A DNA stretch of 64,000 bases. Origin: G963664835 sp963664835 (GTDB lineage: Bacteria > Chloroflexota > UBA6077 > FW602-bin22 > JBCLEL01). The stretch lies in the NCBI GenBank assembly GCA_963664835.2, contig CAXXUG010000014.1, positions 1 to 64,000 of the forward strand. Direction: 5' to 3'. This document shows, one piece after another, positions 43,675 through 52,776 of the stretch; positions within the stretch are counted from its first letter, which is position 1, and each line of letters opens with the position of its first letter. Made by a program: the position numbers and the translations under genes. Below the pieces are notes generated by a model. That model was not told the origin of the DNA. It ran no database searches and was given only the letters and a program-made list of their open reading frames with translations.

Positions 43675-44703
43675 ATGTCGGACCAGGGTCCAGGACGATC
43701 CAAGTTCGCTCCGAGAGTTCTGTCTGGAGTCCAACCTTCAGGCATATTGCATTTGGGCGTCTACTTTGGGGCAACGAAGCAGCACATCGACCTGCAGCAC
43801 GAGTATCCGGGCGAGTGTTTCTATTTCATCGCCGACTACCACGCGCTTACCACGATCCAGGATCGTGAGCTCTTGCGCACTTACGCCAGCAACGTCGCGC
43901 TGGACTACCTCGCACTCGGTCTGGATCCAAAGAAAGCCACGTTCTACCGGCAATCGGACGTGCCGCAGGTCTGCGAGTTGACGTGGTACTTCAGCTGTGT
44001 CGCAGGGATGGGCCTCCTCGAGCGGGCCCATGCCTACAAGGAAAAGCTCCAACAGGGCTTGCGTCCGTCGGTTGGGCTGTTTCTGTACCCTGTGCTCATG
44101 GCGGCCGATATCCTGGCGGTGCGTTCGACCACCGTCCCGGTCGGAGAGGACCAGGGTCAACACCTGGAGATGACCCGGGACATAGCTAAGAGTTTTAACT
44201 CCGCATTTGGCAGGAAAGTGTTCCCGCTGCCGCGCGCTCGCTACGACATTCCCACGGTCGTGCCCGGCATAGATGGCCGCAAGATGAGCAAGAGCTACGA
44301 CAACGCGATACCCATCTTCGCGGACGAAGACGAGCTCAGGTCGAAAGTGGCGCGCATCAAGACGTCGCCTCTGCCGCTGGGGAGCCCCATCGATCCGGAG
44401 ACCGACATCGTGTTTGCTATCTACAGCCTGGTTGCTTCGTCGGAGGAACAGGCAGATATGCGGGCCCGCTACGAGGCCGGCTCGGTCGGTTTCCGGCAGG
44501 CGAAATCAGAGCTAGCCGAGAAGCTGAAGGAGTACTTCGGTCCGTTCAAGGCGAGACGGCGTGAGCTTGAGCAAAACCCCGACTTCGTGGAAGATGTTCT
44601 CAGTGAAGGCGCACGACGCGCCGGCGCCGAGATCACCGAGACGCTGGAGTTGGTTCGCGACAGCGTCGGCATCGGTCGCTACAAGAGACTGGCCGCGGTG
44701 TAG
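43675..44703 (+). CDS. trpS: Tryptophanyl-tRNA synthetase
   Basis: The 342-residue class I synthetase charges tRNA-Trp. The HIGH-like motif is in GVQPSGILHLGVYFGATKQH (about 19-38) and KMSKS in PGIDGRKMSKSYDNAIPIF. GEDQGQHLEMTRDIAKSFN is also typical of TrpS. ATG with GAGGAG upstream. Controlled by the T-box at 43286-43558. Confidence 0.97.
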   Translation: MSDQGPGRSKFAPRVLSGVQPSGILHLGVYFGATKQHIDLQHEYPGECFYFIADYHALTTIQDRELLRTYASNVALDYLALGLDPKKATFYRQSDVPQVCELTWYFSCVAGMGLLERAHAYKEKLQQGLRPSVGLFLYPVLMAADILAVRSTTVPVGEDQGQHLEMTRDIAKSFNSAFGRKVFPLPRARYDIPTVVPGIDGRKMSKSYDNAIPIFADEDELRSKVARIKTSPLPLGSPIDPETDIVFAIYSLVASSEEQADMRARYEAGSVGFRQAKSELAEKLKEYFGPFKARRRELEQNPDFVEDVLSEGARRAGAEITETLELVRDSVGIGRYKRLAAV

Positions 44704-44748
44704 TCTGGCTTCGCCAACTCTTCGAGCCCATTTGACGGAGGTGTGAGA

Positions 44749-45513
44749 TTGCTCGGACGATCAATACGAGAAAAGCTCAAGGCCGGCCAACCTGTTCTTG
44801 GAATGGGCATGACCTTTGACAGCCCGCTGGTTGCCGAGCTACTTGGCCTGACCGATTTCGACGCGGTCTGGTTGGACGCGGAACACGGACCAATTGATGC
44901 ATCCCACTGCGACAACATGATTCGCGCGGCCTTCCTGGCGGGTAAGCCTGCCCTGGTGCGCGTACCAAACGGCGACTCGGACACTATACTGACCTACTTG
45001 GAGGTCGGCGCCAGCGGCGTTGTCGTGCCGCACGTGAACACCGCCGAAGAGGCGCGCAACGTCGTAGCGGCGTCGAAGTACTGGCCGGAAGGGCATCGCA
45101 GCTTTGGGCCCACGCGGTTCTTCAGCCGGCGGCCGGGACAAACAATCGATGACTACGTGCGCGAGGCGAACGAGAGTACGATTGTGATGTGCATGTTCGA
45201 GGATGTCGCGGCACTGGACGAGTTGGATGAGATCGTGGGAACGCCCGGCTTGGACGCATACATCATTGGCGCGTTCGACCTGGCGTTCAGTATGGGCTTA
45301 CCCGGCAGAGTAGACGACCTAAGAGTGGGCGAGGTCATTGATAGAGTCATCGCGGCGTGCCGGAGTGCGGGCATCGCAACCGGCCTGCCGGCGGGAAGTG
45401 CGGAGCAGGCGAAGGCCCACATAGAGCGAGGCGCCCAGTTTATCTCGTTTAGTGCGGCCGGCAGCCTGATCATCGATGCGGCCAACAGGCTTGCGAGCGA
45501 AATCAGGGGTTAG
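44749..45513 (+). CDS. HpcH/HpaI-family aldolase
   Basis: A 254-residue TIM-barrel class II aldolase of the HpcH/HpaI family, which cleaves 2-keto-3-deoxy acids to pyruvate or related fragments. Seen are DAVWLDAEHGPID, ALVRVPNGDSDTILTYLEVG, ASGVVVPHVNTAEEA and MFEDVAALDELDEIVGTPGL. The start used is TTG at 44749, seven bases after GGAGG; a GTG at 44743 is too close to it. It might serve the sugar-acid pathways encoded elsewhere in the window. It converges on fabI. Confidence 0.88.
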   Translation: MLGRSIREKLKAGQPVLGMGMTFDSPLVAELLGLTDFDAVWLDAEHGPIDASHCDNMIRAAFLAGKPALVRVPNGDSDTILTYLEVGASGVVVPHVNTAEEARNVVAASKYWPEGHRSFGPTRFFSRRPGQTIDDYVREANESTIVMCMFEDVAALDELDEIVGTPGLDAYIIGAFDLAFSMGLPGRVDDLRVGEVIDRVIAACRSAGIATGLPAGSAEQAKAHIERGAQFISFSAAGSLIIDAANRLASEIRG

Positions 45514-45522
45514 GCAGGGCGC

Positions 45523-46296
45523 TTACGGCTTCATCCCCATGACGTGGTAGCCGGCGTCGCAGAAAATCACGTCGCCGGTGATCCCCCGTCCCAAGTCACT
45601 GCATAGGAACAGAGCGAGATCGCCAAGCTCGGATACTTCTGTGTTCCTCTTGAGTGGATTCACTTCGGGAACGGCAGCGTGCATATCCGAGAAACCCTGA
45701 ATACCGCGGGCGGCGAGTGTCTTTATGGGACCGGCGGAGATCGCGTTCACTCGTATGTTGTGCTCACCTAGGTCGTGGGCGAGGTATCGTACCGATGCCT
45801 CGAGGGCGGCCTTGGCGATGCCCATTACGTTGTAGTTCGGGAAGACCCGGTCGCTGCCCAGGTAGGTCATCGTGATGATGCTTCCGCCGCCGCGCTTTTG
45901 CATCAGCGGTAGCGCCGCGCGCGCCATCCCGGTCAGGGAGTAGGCGCTGATATCCAGTGCAGTCGTGAAGGCCTCCCTGGAGGTGAACAGGAAGGGCTCG
46001 TCGAGCGCTTCCCTGGGGGCAAATGCGACGCTATGGACGAGGATGTCCAACCCGCCGAACTCGCTGTCCACCTCGTCCACCGCCGACTGGATCTCTTCGT
46101 CGCTCTGAACGTCGCATTGAATCGTCAAGGAGCCCGGCAACGTGCCGGCCAGCCGTTTTACGTTGCCACCCACGCGCTCCTGGTATGTGAAAGCCAGTCG
46201 AGCGCCGGCGCCGGCCAGCGCCTGGGCGATTCCCCAAGCGATGCTCCGTTTGTTTGCGACGCCAAAGACTAGCCCGGTCTTGCCTTCTAGTAGCAT
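45523..46296 (-). CDS. fabI: Enoyl-ACP reductase (FabI), copy 1
   Basis: The 257-residue short-chain reductase is a FabI-type NADH-dependent enoyl-ACP reductase of fatty-acid synthesis. The NAD site is GVANKRSIAWGIAQALA, and the active site Y145 and Y155 with K162 fits the Y-x6-K pattern (NYNVMGIAKAALEASVRYLA). SAGPIKTLAARGI and GDVIFCDAGYHVMG near the end are typical. It lies 24 bases downstream of a second full FabI gene, so the pair is a tandem duplication. Confidence 0.95.
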   Translation of the reverse strand: MLLEGKTGLVFGVANKRSIAWGIAQALAGAGARLAFTYQERVGGNVKRLAGTLPGSLTIQCDVQSDEEIQSAVDEVDSEFGGLDILVHSVAFAPREALDEPFLFTSREAFTTALDISAYSLTGMARAALPLMQKRGGGSIITMTYLGSDRVFPNYNVMGIAKAALEASVRYLAHDLGEHNIRVNAISAGPIKTLAARGIQGFSDMHAAVPEVNPLKRNTEVSELGDLALFLCSDLGRGITGDVIFCDAGYHVMGMKP

Positions 46297-46320
46297 GCTT
46301 ACCTCCCGAATCTTCTAGGT

Positions 46321-47127
46321 TCAGGCCACCGGTTTAGACACAGCTGCCCGGCTTTGCGCGGTCGTACCCATGATGTGATACCCGGCGTCGGAATAGAGAA
46401 CTTGCCCCGTGATGCCGCGTCCCAAATCGCTCGATAAGAATAGGCACAGGTCTCCCAGACCGGATACCTCCGTATCGCGCTTGAGTGGGCTCACGCCCAC
46501 GGCTCCTTTGTGCATTGCGGAGAAACCTCTTATGCCCTTGGCAGCCAACGTCCTGACAGGGCCGGCAGAAATCGCATTCACGCGAATGTTATGCGGACCG
46601 AGATTGTGGGCCAAATAGCGTACGCTGGCCTCCAAGGCGGCCTTGGCCACGCCCATCACATTGTAGTTCGGGAACACGCGCTCGCTGCCCAGGTACGTCA
46701 ACGTGATGATGCTTCCACCGCCTCGCTTTTTCATCAGAGGTAGCGCTGAGCGGGCAATTGCTATCAAGGAGTAAGCGCTGACGCCCAACGCGGTCGTGAA
46801 TGCCTGCCGGGTTGTTTCCAGGTAGGGTCGGTCTAATGCGTCTCTCGGCGCGAAGGCTACGCTGTGAACGAGAGTATCCAATCCGTCGAACTCCCTGCCA
46901 ACTCGGTCCATAACTGCCTGGATTCGATCGTCGCTCAGTACGTCGTATTCCATGGCCAAGGCTCCAGGTAGCGTAGCGGCTAGTGCCTGGACGTTCGCGG
47001 CGACTCGCTCCCGATAGGTGAACGCAAGTCGAGCACCGGCGCCGGCCAATGCCTGGCCGATGCCCCAGGCGATACTACGGCGATTCGACACTCCGAGGAT
47101 CAGTCCGGTCGTGTCTTCGAGCAGCAA
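46321..47127 (-). CDS. fabI: Enoyl-ACP reductase (FabI), copy 2
   Basis: A 268-residue paralogue of the gene at 45523 with the same active-site spacing (NYNVMGVAKAALEASVRYLA) and GVSNRRSIAWGIGQALAGAG. The start is set at TTG 47127, five bases after TGGAGG, because translation from there (MLLEDTTGLILG) aligns with copy 1; the open frame upstream adds unrelated residues. The C-terminus has an extra ten residues. The two copies are diverged but both look active. Confidence 0.93.
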   Translation of the reverse strand: MLLEDTTGLILGVSNRRSIAWGIGQALAGAGARLAFTYRERVAANVQALAATLPGALAMEYDVLSDDRIQAVMDRVGREFDGLDTLVHSVAFAPRDALDRPYLETTRQAFTTALGVSAYSLIAIARSALPLMKKRGGGSIITLTYLGSERVFPNYNVMGVAKAALEASVRYLAHNLGPHNIRVNAISAGPVRTLAAKGIRGFSAMHKGAVGVSPLKRDTEVSGLGDLCLFLSSDLGRGITGQVLYSDAGYHIMGTTAQSRAAVSKPVA

Positions 47128-47662
47128 AAACGCCTCCAGATAGCGCCATCGACCTATAGGCGGACGCGGTTGAATTGGATGCAACTCAGAGTCGACGGAT
47201 CGCCAAGCATCCTGATTCTAATCGATCTGAGGCGTGCGGATTGCAGCTTAAGGTGTCGGCCGCGATCGGTCAGAAATCCGGGGTAGAGTTCTAGCGACGG
47301 GCAATAAGTGCCTGGACTGAGGATTACCGTCCCAGGCAATGGCTGCCGTCCGCGTACCAACGTGTGAAAATTGGGATGCCGGACGGCACCGGAACCCCAG
47401 GGCATGAAAATTGTGATGCCGACTTGCGGACGGTAGAAGCGGGGGACAAGCCCCCGCGCTACATTTCCCGGCCCCACACTCCACAACCTGGTTTATTGGT
47501 GCATTTATCGTGACGGAGAAGCGCGCCTTGTATCCCGGATCGGGACCCATGACACGCTTTTGCGCCAATCTCGAGTGCCATTCGCGTAATGACTCGTGCG
47601 TGCGAAACCGGATTCTCGGCGAACAGTGATTGAGAGGCCAATGGGTTATTGATGCGTTTGGA
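47128..47662. other. Intergenic stretch with a palindromic repeat
   Basis: About 530 bases without a gene. It holds the palindrome GCGGGGGACAAGCCCCCGC at 47439-47457 followed by GCTACATTTCCC. Just before it are two near-direct repeats, GTGAAAATTGGGATGCCG (about 47365) and ATGAAAATTGTGATGCCG (about 47404), 39 bases apart. Confidence 0.55.
47439..47457. repeat. Palindromic repeat GCGGGGGACAAGCCCCCGC
   Basis: Another copy of the dispersed palindrome with GCTACATT on the right. Confidence 0.8.
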
Positions 47663-48058
47663 TCAGGGATGTAGATTCAATCGCTTCTCAACGGTCAGGC
47701 ACCAACCGGCCACGAGCAAGATTGAAAACAAGAGACCCACGAGTATCCCGCCGGTGTTGGCGAGCAGGTCCATCGTGTCGAAGGACCGATAGGGCAGGCG
47801 CGCCTGAATTAGCTCCAGAACCGCGCTTTGGACCACGAGGGCAATTGCGACGACCACGTGCCACCGCTGGGTGTAGACCCCTCCGAACCAGACCATCAGC
47901 AAGAAATACAGGATCGCGTGGCCGGCCTTGTCGAACAACGTGGTCGCAATTGCCGAGTTGCTCGGCGCTGTCCCCGGCAAGAGGCTCAGGGCGATGACAA
48001 TGCAGAGGAACGTCCAACCCAGTACCGACCACACTCTCGAGTAGCGAAGGGGAAACAC
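47663..48058 (-). CDS. VanZ-family membrane protein
   Basis: A 131-residue membrane protein with four helices (about 9-27, 43-60, 67-85 and 101-122). ALSLLPGTAPSNSAI, FDKAGHAILYFLLMVWFGGV and SFDTMDLLANTGGILVGLL are typical of VanZ-like proteins (the name-giver affects teicoplanin resistance; most members have no known role). Start is GTG at 48058 without a clear ribosome site. Confidence 0.82.
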   Translation of the reverse strand: MFPLRYSRVWSVLGWTFLCIVIALSLLPGTAPSNSAIATTLFDKAGHAILYFLLMVWFGGVYTQRWHVVVAIALVVQSAVLELIQARLPYRSFDTMDLLANTGGILVGLLFSILLVAGWCLTVEKRLNLHP

Positions 48059-48192
48059 TATCGCAAGTTGCCTATGAGACCTGGGCCGCCGGGCGTCTCA
48101 GTAACGCCGAAGCCAGGTGCGAGCCGATCACTGCGGTCCCGCCAGAGTTCGCTCGTTCGCGGTCAACTTGACGTCGGCGGCTTTCAATTGTT

Positions 48193-49044
48193 TCAAGGCA
48201 GTTCCGGTTCTTGCTCTTGGCCGGCGGGGCCATTTCGTCCCAACCTGATCTGAAAATGCTCCAAGAGCATGATTAATCCTATGACTGTCAGCACCACGCC
48301 CATTAGATCGAACCACCACGGCTGAAACTCGACCGTCTCTAGTCCGCCGGCGTTGAAGCCGGGAATTGGCGGCAGGAACTCGCCTACCACAATCCCGTAG
48401 GCATTGAGGATCGCGTGGGAGGCCAGGCAAGGAATCAGAGAACCAGTCCAGAAGTAGAGAAAGCCGGCAAGAATGCCGAACACGAATGCTCCGGTGAACT
48501 GCCAAGGATTCAGATGTACGAGCGCGAACAAGAGTGCGGACAACAATACCGCCTTGTTTACCGAGTAATGCCGGAGAAAGCCTCGCAGGATCAGACCTCG
48601 GAAAAGCAATTCTTCGGTGATCGGTGCCACCACGACTCCAAGGAAGACAAACGCGAGCCCCATCTCCCTCAATTGATTGAAGGAGTCGATCATTTCTTGC
48701 GGCATCGGCCATACGGACCGAAGGGCATTGTCGATCTCAGACAGGATGATTGTCATGCCTGCAAGGAGCACTACAAGTGGGATCCACAGGCCATCGTGGA
48801 CCGGCTTGAGTGCAGTTATCTCGTTGAGTGTCAGGCGTCCGACCTGCAGACCGATGGAGATTACCACGCCAAAAGAGATGACCGTACTCATTAGCAGCGC
48901 GAACCAGGATAACGAATCATCTCCGTGGATAATCCCTGAGGCGACGAACAGTACGACCTGCGACGCCATCAACGCGAGGACGAGGAGAATTGCCGGGCCA
49001 AGCGATGGATAGGTGCTGGGCTGCTGTGGGGAAGAGTCAGTCAT
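48193..49044 (-). CDS. CPBP-family intramembrane metalloprotease
   Basis: The 283-residue protein has about eight membrane helices and the CPBP/Abi motifs: EELLFRGLILRGFL (the EExxxR motif), a following FALVHLNPWQF, and SLIPCLASHAILNAYG. CPBP proteins are Rce1-like membrane proteases of diverse roles. ATG start. Confidence 0.87.
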   Translation of the reverse strand: MTDSSPQQPSTYPSLGPAILLVLALMASQVVLFVASGIIHGDDSLSWFALLMSTVISFGVVISIGLQVGRLTLNEITALKPVHDGLWIPLVVLLAGMTIILSEIDNALRSVWPMPQEMIDSFNQLREMGLAFVFLGVVVAPITEELLFRGLILRGFLRHYSVNKAVLLSALLFALVHLNPWQFTGAFVFGILAGFLYFWTGSLIPCLASHAILNAYGIVVGEFLPPIPGFNAGGLETVEFQPWWFDLMGVVLTVIGLIMLLEHFQIRLGRNGPAGQEQEPELP

Positions 49045-49183
49045 GTTGGTAAGCTAATGGTCGAACCAATTGTGCCGGCACGGTTAATTCGAAGCGTCCT
49101 CGCGGCTGAAACTTGATTGAGTGCAAGGAGAAGCCGTGGTGTGGCCGGTATAGGGAGTACATGAGGGCCGTTTCTGGGCTCCC

Positions 49184-50326
49184 CTATCCCGTCGCCAACT
49201 TGTTGAGAATCCCGATTCCTCGCCGGATAGCATCTTCGCTCGTGGAGTAGGACAGGCGGATGTTGGTGTTCCGTTCCGAGAAGATATCACCAGGAATGAT
49301 CAACACGTTCGACGCTATGGAACGTTCGACGAAGTCGTGGGTATCGGCGCCTCCCAGGTCGGGCATTATGTAAAACGAACCCTGGGGCTTGGTCACGCTG
49401 AACGTTTGGCTGAGCAGCGAGTAGGCCAAGTCACGCCGGCTTTCGTAGGTCGAAATCTCTTCGGCCGGGCCCATCTCGAGCGCCTCCAACATGGCGAACT
49501 GGGCGAACGACGGTGCGCAAACGAACGTGTATTGCTGCAGCTCGGCCATCTTCGAGAATATCGCCTTCGGGGCTACGGCGTATCCGATCCTCCAGCCGGT
49601 CAGGGCGTGGCTCTTGGAGAATGCATTCACGGTCACGGTAAATGGATACACGCTGCCCATGCTGAAATGACGCAGCCCATCGTAGATGTAGTCCTCGTAG
49701 ACCTCATCGGAGATTATCAATACGCCGTGGCGGCCGGCGATGTCCGCGATCTCCTTCAGCGTCTCCGGCGGATACACCGCGCCGGTAGGATTGTTGGGCG
49801 TGTTGAGCATGATCGCCTTGGTCCGCGGCGTTATGGCGCCGGCCAATTTGCTGGGATCGATCTGAAAGTCGGGGTAGGTGTCTACCAGGACCGGTTTTGC
49901 CCCCAGGAAGCGGGTGAGCTGTATATAGCTCACGAAGTACGGATCCGGGATAACGATCTCGTCGCCAGGGTCCAGGATTGCGGACATCGCCAGCAACAGG
50001 CCGCCGGAGCTGCCGGCGGTGATCAACACGTCGTCCATCTGGCAGGGAACGCCGTTCACCCGGTTCAGCTTTTCGGCGACGGCGGCTCGAAGCGGGTCAA
50101 TTCCCTGGGTTGGTGTGTAGCCGCTCTTGCCCTCGTCTATCGCTCTCTTTGCTGCTTCTCGAACCGCCTCCGGCGCTGGGAAGTCGGGCTGGCCGATCGA
50201 GAAGTTGATTGGGTTGATCGCCTTGGCTCCCAAATCGAATACACGCCGGATGCCAGAGCTTTCGATTACCTTGACTCGCTCGGAGAGGATTTCTTGGCCG
50301 CGTGCCAGCAAATAGTCGTCGTTCAA
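49184..50326 (-). CDS. PLP-dependent aminotransferase, class I/II
   Basis: The 380-residue aminotransferase carries the PLP lysine in NAFSKSHALTGWRIGYAVAP, with NTPNNPTGAVYPPETLKEIA and ISDEVYEDYIYDG before it and a final RLSYSTSE Arg that binds the carboxylate. FSIGQPDFPAPEAV and SGYTPTQG are typical of the AspC/AraT-like subgroup. The start is TTG at 50326 with AAGGAAA upstream. It is divergent from nothing: the next gene upstream, proS, is on the same strand, 197 bases away. Confidence 0.92.
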   Translation of the reverse strand: MNDDYLLARGQEILSERVKVIESSGIRRVFDLGAKAINPINFSIGQPDFPAPEAVREAAKRAIDEGKSGYTPTQGIDPLRAAVAEKLNRVNGVPCQMDDVLITAGSSGGLLLAMSAILDPGDEIVIPDPYFVSYIQLTRFLGAKPVLVDTYPDFQIDPSKLAGAITPRTKAIMLNTPNNPTGAVYPPETLKEIADIAGRHGVLIISDEVYEDYIYDGLRHFSMGSVYPFTVTVNAFSKSHALTGWRIGYAVAPKAIFSKMAELQQYTFVCAPSFAQFAMLEALEMGPAEEISTYESRRDLAYSLLSQTFSVTKPQGSFYIMPDLGGADTHDFVERSIASNVLIIPGDIFSERNTNIRLSYSTSEDAIRRGIGILNKLATG

Positions 50327-50523
50327 GTGATTTCCTTAGATTCGGAGTAGTGATCGCACATCACGGCTGTTACCGGGCACACTCAGGTATGGAGAATGGT
50401 GCCTCTCGGGCCTCCCGTCCTGGATTCCGGCTTTCGGCGGATTGGCGAACTGCAATTGCCTCGAGGGCCTATTGTACCAAGCAGAGTCGACGCGGGATGT
50501 TGCTGTGTCTTTCGAACGGACGC

Positions 50524-51999
50524 TCAGTAGGCCTTGGCAACGTATACGCGATGGAGTCCACGCTTGGGACAGATGGCGCAGGGGCCGGTTGCGCTGGACT
50601 CCTTTTCGTCAAGGGGGATGCAGCGGATCGAGGCCCGGTGTCGGGCAATCGCTGCTTCGCATTCCGGGCCGCCGCACCAATTGATGCGTACGAAACCGCC
50701 CTCGTCGTCGATAATCGCGGCAAGCTCAGAAAGGGACTCCGCTTCGAATGTGTTTGCCTCCCGGTGGGCGAGCGCTTTGTCATAGAGCGACTGTTGGATG
50801 CTCGCAAAGCAGCGCCGGCACGGTTGCAGCCAGGTCCGCCTGGGCCAAAGTCTCCTTGGCGCCAGTATCTCGGCGGGCAGCAACCACCTGGTCTTTCGCG
50901 AGGTCGCGAGGGCCCACCTCCAGGCGCAACGGCACGCCGCGCATCTCCCAATCGTTGAACTTGTAGCCGGGGGTTAGCTGATCGCGCCAGTCCGCCTTCA
51001 CTCGGACCCCCGCGTCCGAGAGCTTCGTCATTATTTCATCGACCGCCTGTGACACTCGCTCTCTTTGGGCGTCGTTGCGCGCGATCGGCACGATCACGAC
51101 CTGGTGTGGCGCGATGGCCGGGGGCAATACCAACCCCTTTTTTTTCCCCGTGAGCCAGGATCACGCCGCCGATGAGTCGCCAACTGACCCCCCAACTGGT
51201 CGAGTGGGGATGCTTTCGCTGTCCGTAGCGGTCCAGGTAAGTGACCTCGAATGCCTTGGCGAAGCTGTCGCCCAGATAGTGGGAGGTGCCCATCTGCAGC
51301 GCCTTCCCGTCGCGCATCAGGCCCTCCTAGCGTGTAGGTCACGTTGGCGCCGGCGAACTTCTCGAGTTCCGTTTTGCGTCCGACGACGACCGGAATGGCC
51401 AACGCTTCGCGGACGAACTTAGCGTATAGATCGAGTATCAGGCGAGCTTCCCTCTCGGCGTCGGCCTCGTCGACGTGGGCGGTATGCCCCTCCTGCCAGA
51501 GGAACTCCATAGTGCGGAGGAAAGGCCGGGTGCGTTTCTCCCACCGCACGACGTTGCACCACTGATTCAGCAGCAGTGGCAGGTCGCGGTAGGACTGGAT
51601 CCACTTCGCGTACATAGCCCATATGACGGTCTCGGAGGTGGGCCTGACGACCAACTCTTCGGCCAACTCTTCGCCGCCGCCGTGGGTGGTTATCGCCAGT
51701 TCCGGCGAGAATCCCTCGACGTGCTCTTTCTCGCGCTGCAGGAACGAGTAGGGTATGAAGATTGGGAAGTAGGCGTTCTGGTGGCCGGTCGCTTTGAAGT
51801 CTCGGTCGAGCCACTCCTGGATGTGCTCCCAGATTGCGTAACCGTAGGGCCGGACGACCATGCATCCACGAACCGGCGAATAGTCGGCGAGCTCGGCGCG
51901 CAGGACCGTGTCCGTATACCAGGACGACGCTTCCTCTTCGTCCGACGCAACGTCGGGTTCCGGCCCGACCAGGCCGGCCCGCTGCTCGATTTCGCTCAC
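50524..51999 (-). pseudogene. proS: Prolyl-tRNA synthetase interrupted by three +1 frameshifts
   Basis: The region encodes a ProRS of the archaeal/eukaryal-like type in four successive frames: 51999 to about 51336 (from YTDTVLRAELADYSPVRGCM to FAGANVTYTL), then to about 51140 (MRDGKALQMGTSHYLGDSFA, HSTSWGVSWRLIGGVI), then to about 50845 (VLPPAIAPHQVVIVPIARND), then the C-terminus to 50524 (SLYDKALAHREANTFEAESL, ending VYVAKAY). Each change is one extra base: near CTAGGAGGGCC, in a run of eight A (seven needed) and in a TTT (two needed). No residues are missing. ProRS is essential, so base-calling or assembly errors are as likely as true decay. GTG start with AGGAGG. Confidence 0.85.
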
Positions 52000-52090
52000 T
52001 TCATCCTCCTAAGGTAAGACAGAGGTGAGTGTAGTTGGGTATCCAATAATAATCAATCACCACGGCCGGCGGATCGCCGGCGCGCGCCGG

Positions 52091-52118
52091 TTGACCGCCC
52101 AACCGAGGGTGATAGAAT
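52091..52118 (+). promoter_or_regulatory. Promoter of tRNA-Gly
   Basis: TTGACC (52091-52096) and TAGAAT (52113-52118) are 16 bases apart; the tRNA starts 12 bases later. Confidence 0.6.
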
Positions 52119-52129
52119 ACCGTCAGTGC

Positions 52130-52204
52130 GCGGCACTGGTGTAAAGGCAACACGTCTGCTTCCCAAGCAGAAGACTGACGGTTCGAGTCCGTTGTGCCGC
52201 TCCA
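52130..52204 (+). tRNA. tRNA-Gly (anticodon CCC)
   Basis: The acceptor stem GCGGCAC/GTGCCGC is closed, the anticodon stem TCTGC/GCAGA has loop TTCCCAA (anticodon CCC, reads GGG), and the T loop is TTCGAGT. Discriminator T (52201) and the CCA end (52202-52204) are encoded, unlike in the tRNA-Arg genes. Confidence 0.95.
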
Positions 52205-52776
52205 GACCAGCCTTCGGTTGACGAAGGCGCCAAACGACCATGTCTTGTTCAGCGTCGGCGATCAAACCTTCACCTTCTCACGCTTTTCTCTGCCATTCAG
52301 GTCTTGTGATTTCATTCCGCCCACGCCAACGATGAGGCGTTGACGGGTCCCGGGAGCAGCAGGGTCGTTGCCGTTGATACTCTCGCCGGAGACCTGTTGT
52401 CGAGGAACGGATCCGTTTATTTGGGGTTCACTCCCGCGATCGCGGATTCTTGATTTCGCAAAGCGCTGTCGGGGCGGGATTCGCTCGCATCTGCTCCAGA
52501 TGATTCGGCCGGCGCGGGCAAGAATCCCGATTGTGTGACCTCATCTTGGTGTTGGTAGAGGCGGGTTTAAAACCCGCCTCTACGGCAATCGCGAGGCACG
52601 GGCCGCCGGATGTCGTCCTGATTTGCTCCGGAATCGAAATAAGTTGGAACAGATGGATTCGCTCGGGACGCAGGAACGCGATACGTTCGGCTACGTTTAT
52701 TGAGATAACGCATGGCCGGGCCTGCCGGCAGTGTGAGTGCCGGCTTGGAAGGAAGGATCGGACCGAGAGGGCCGGC
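52205..52776. other. Intergenic stretch with a perfect palindrome
   Basis: About 570 bases without a supported gene. At 52556-52582 TAGAGGCGGGTTT and AAACCCGCCTCTA form a perfect 13-bp inverted repeat around one A, a different palindrome family from the GCGGGGG one. Confidence 0.6.
52556..52582. repeat. 27-bp perfect palindrome
   Basis: Arms of 13 bases (TAGAGGCGGGTTT and its exact complement) around a single central A. It may be a REP-type interspersed repeat or a bidirectional terminator, though it lacks a T-run. Confidence 0.75.
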
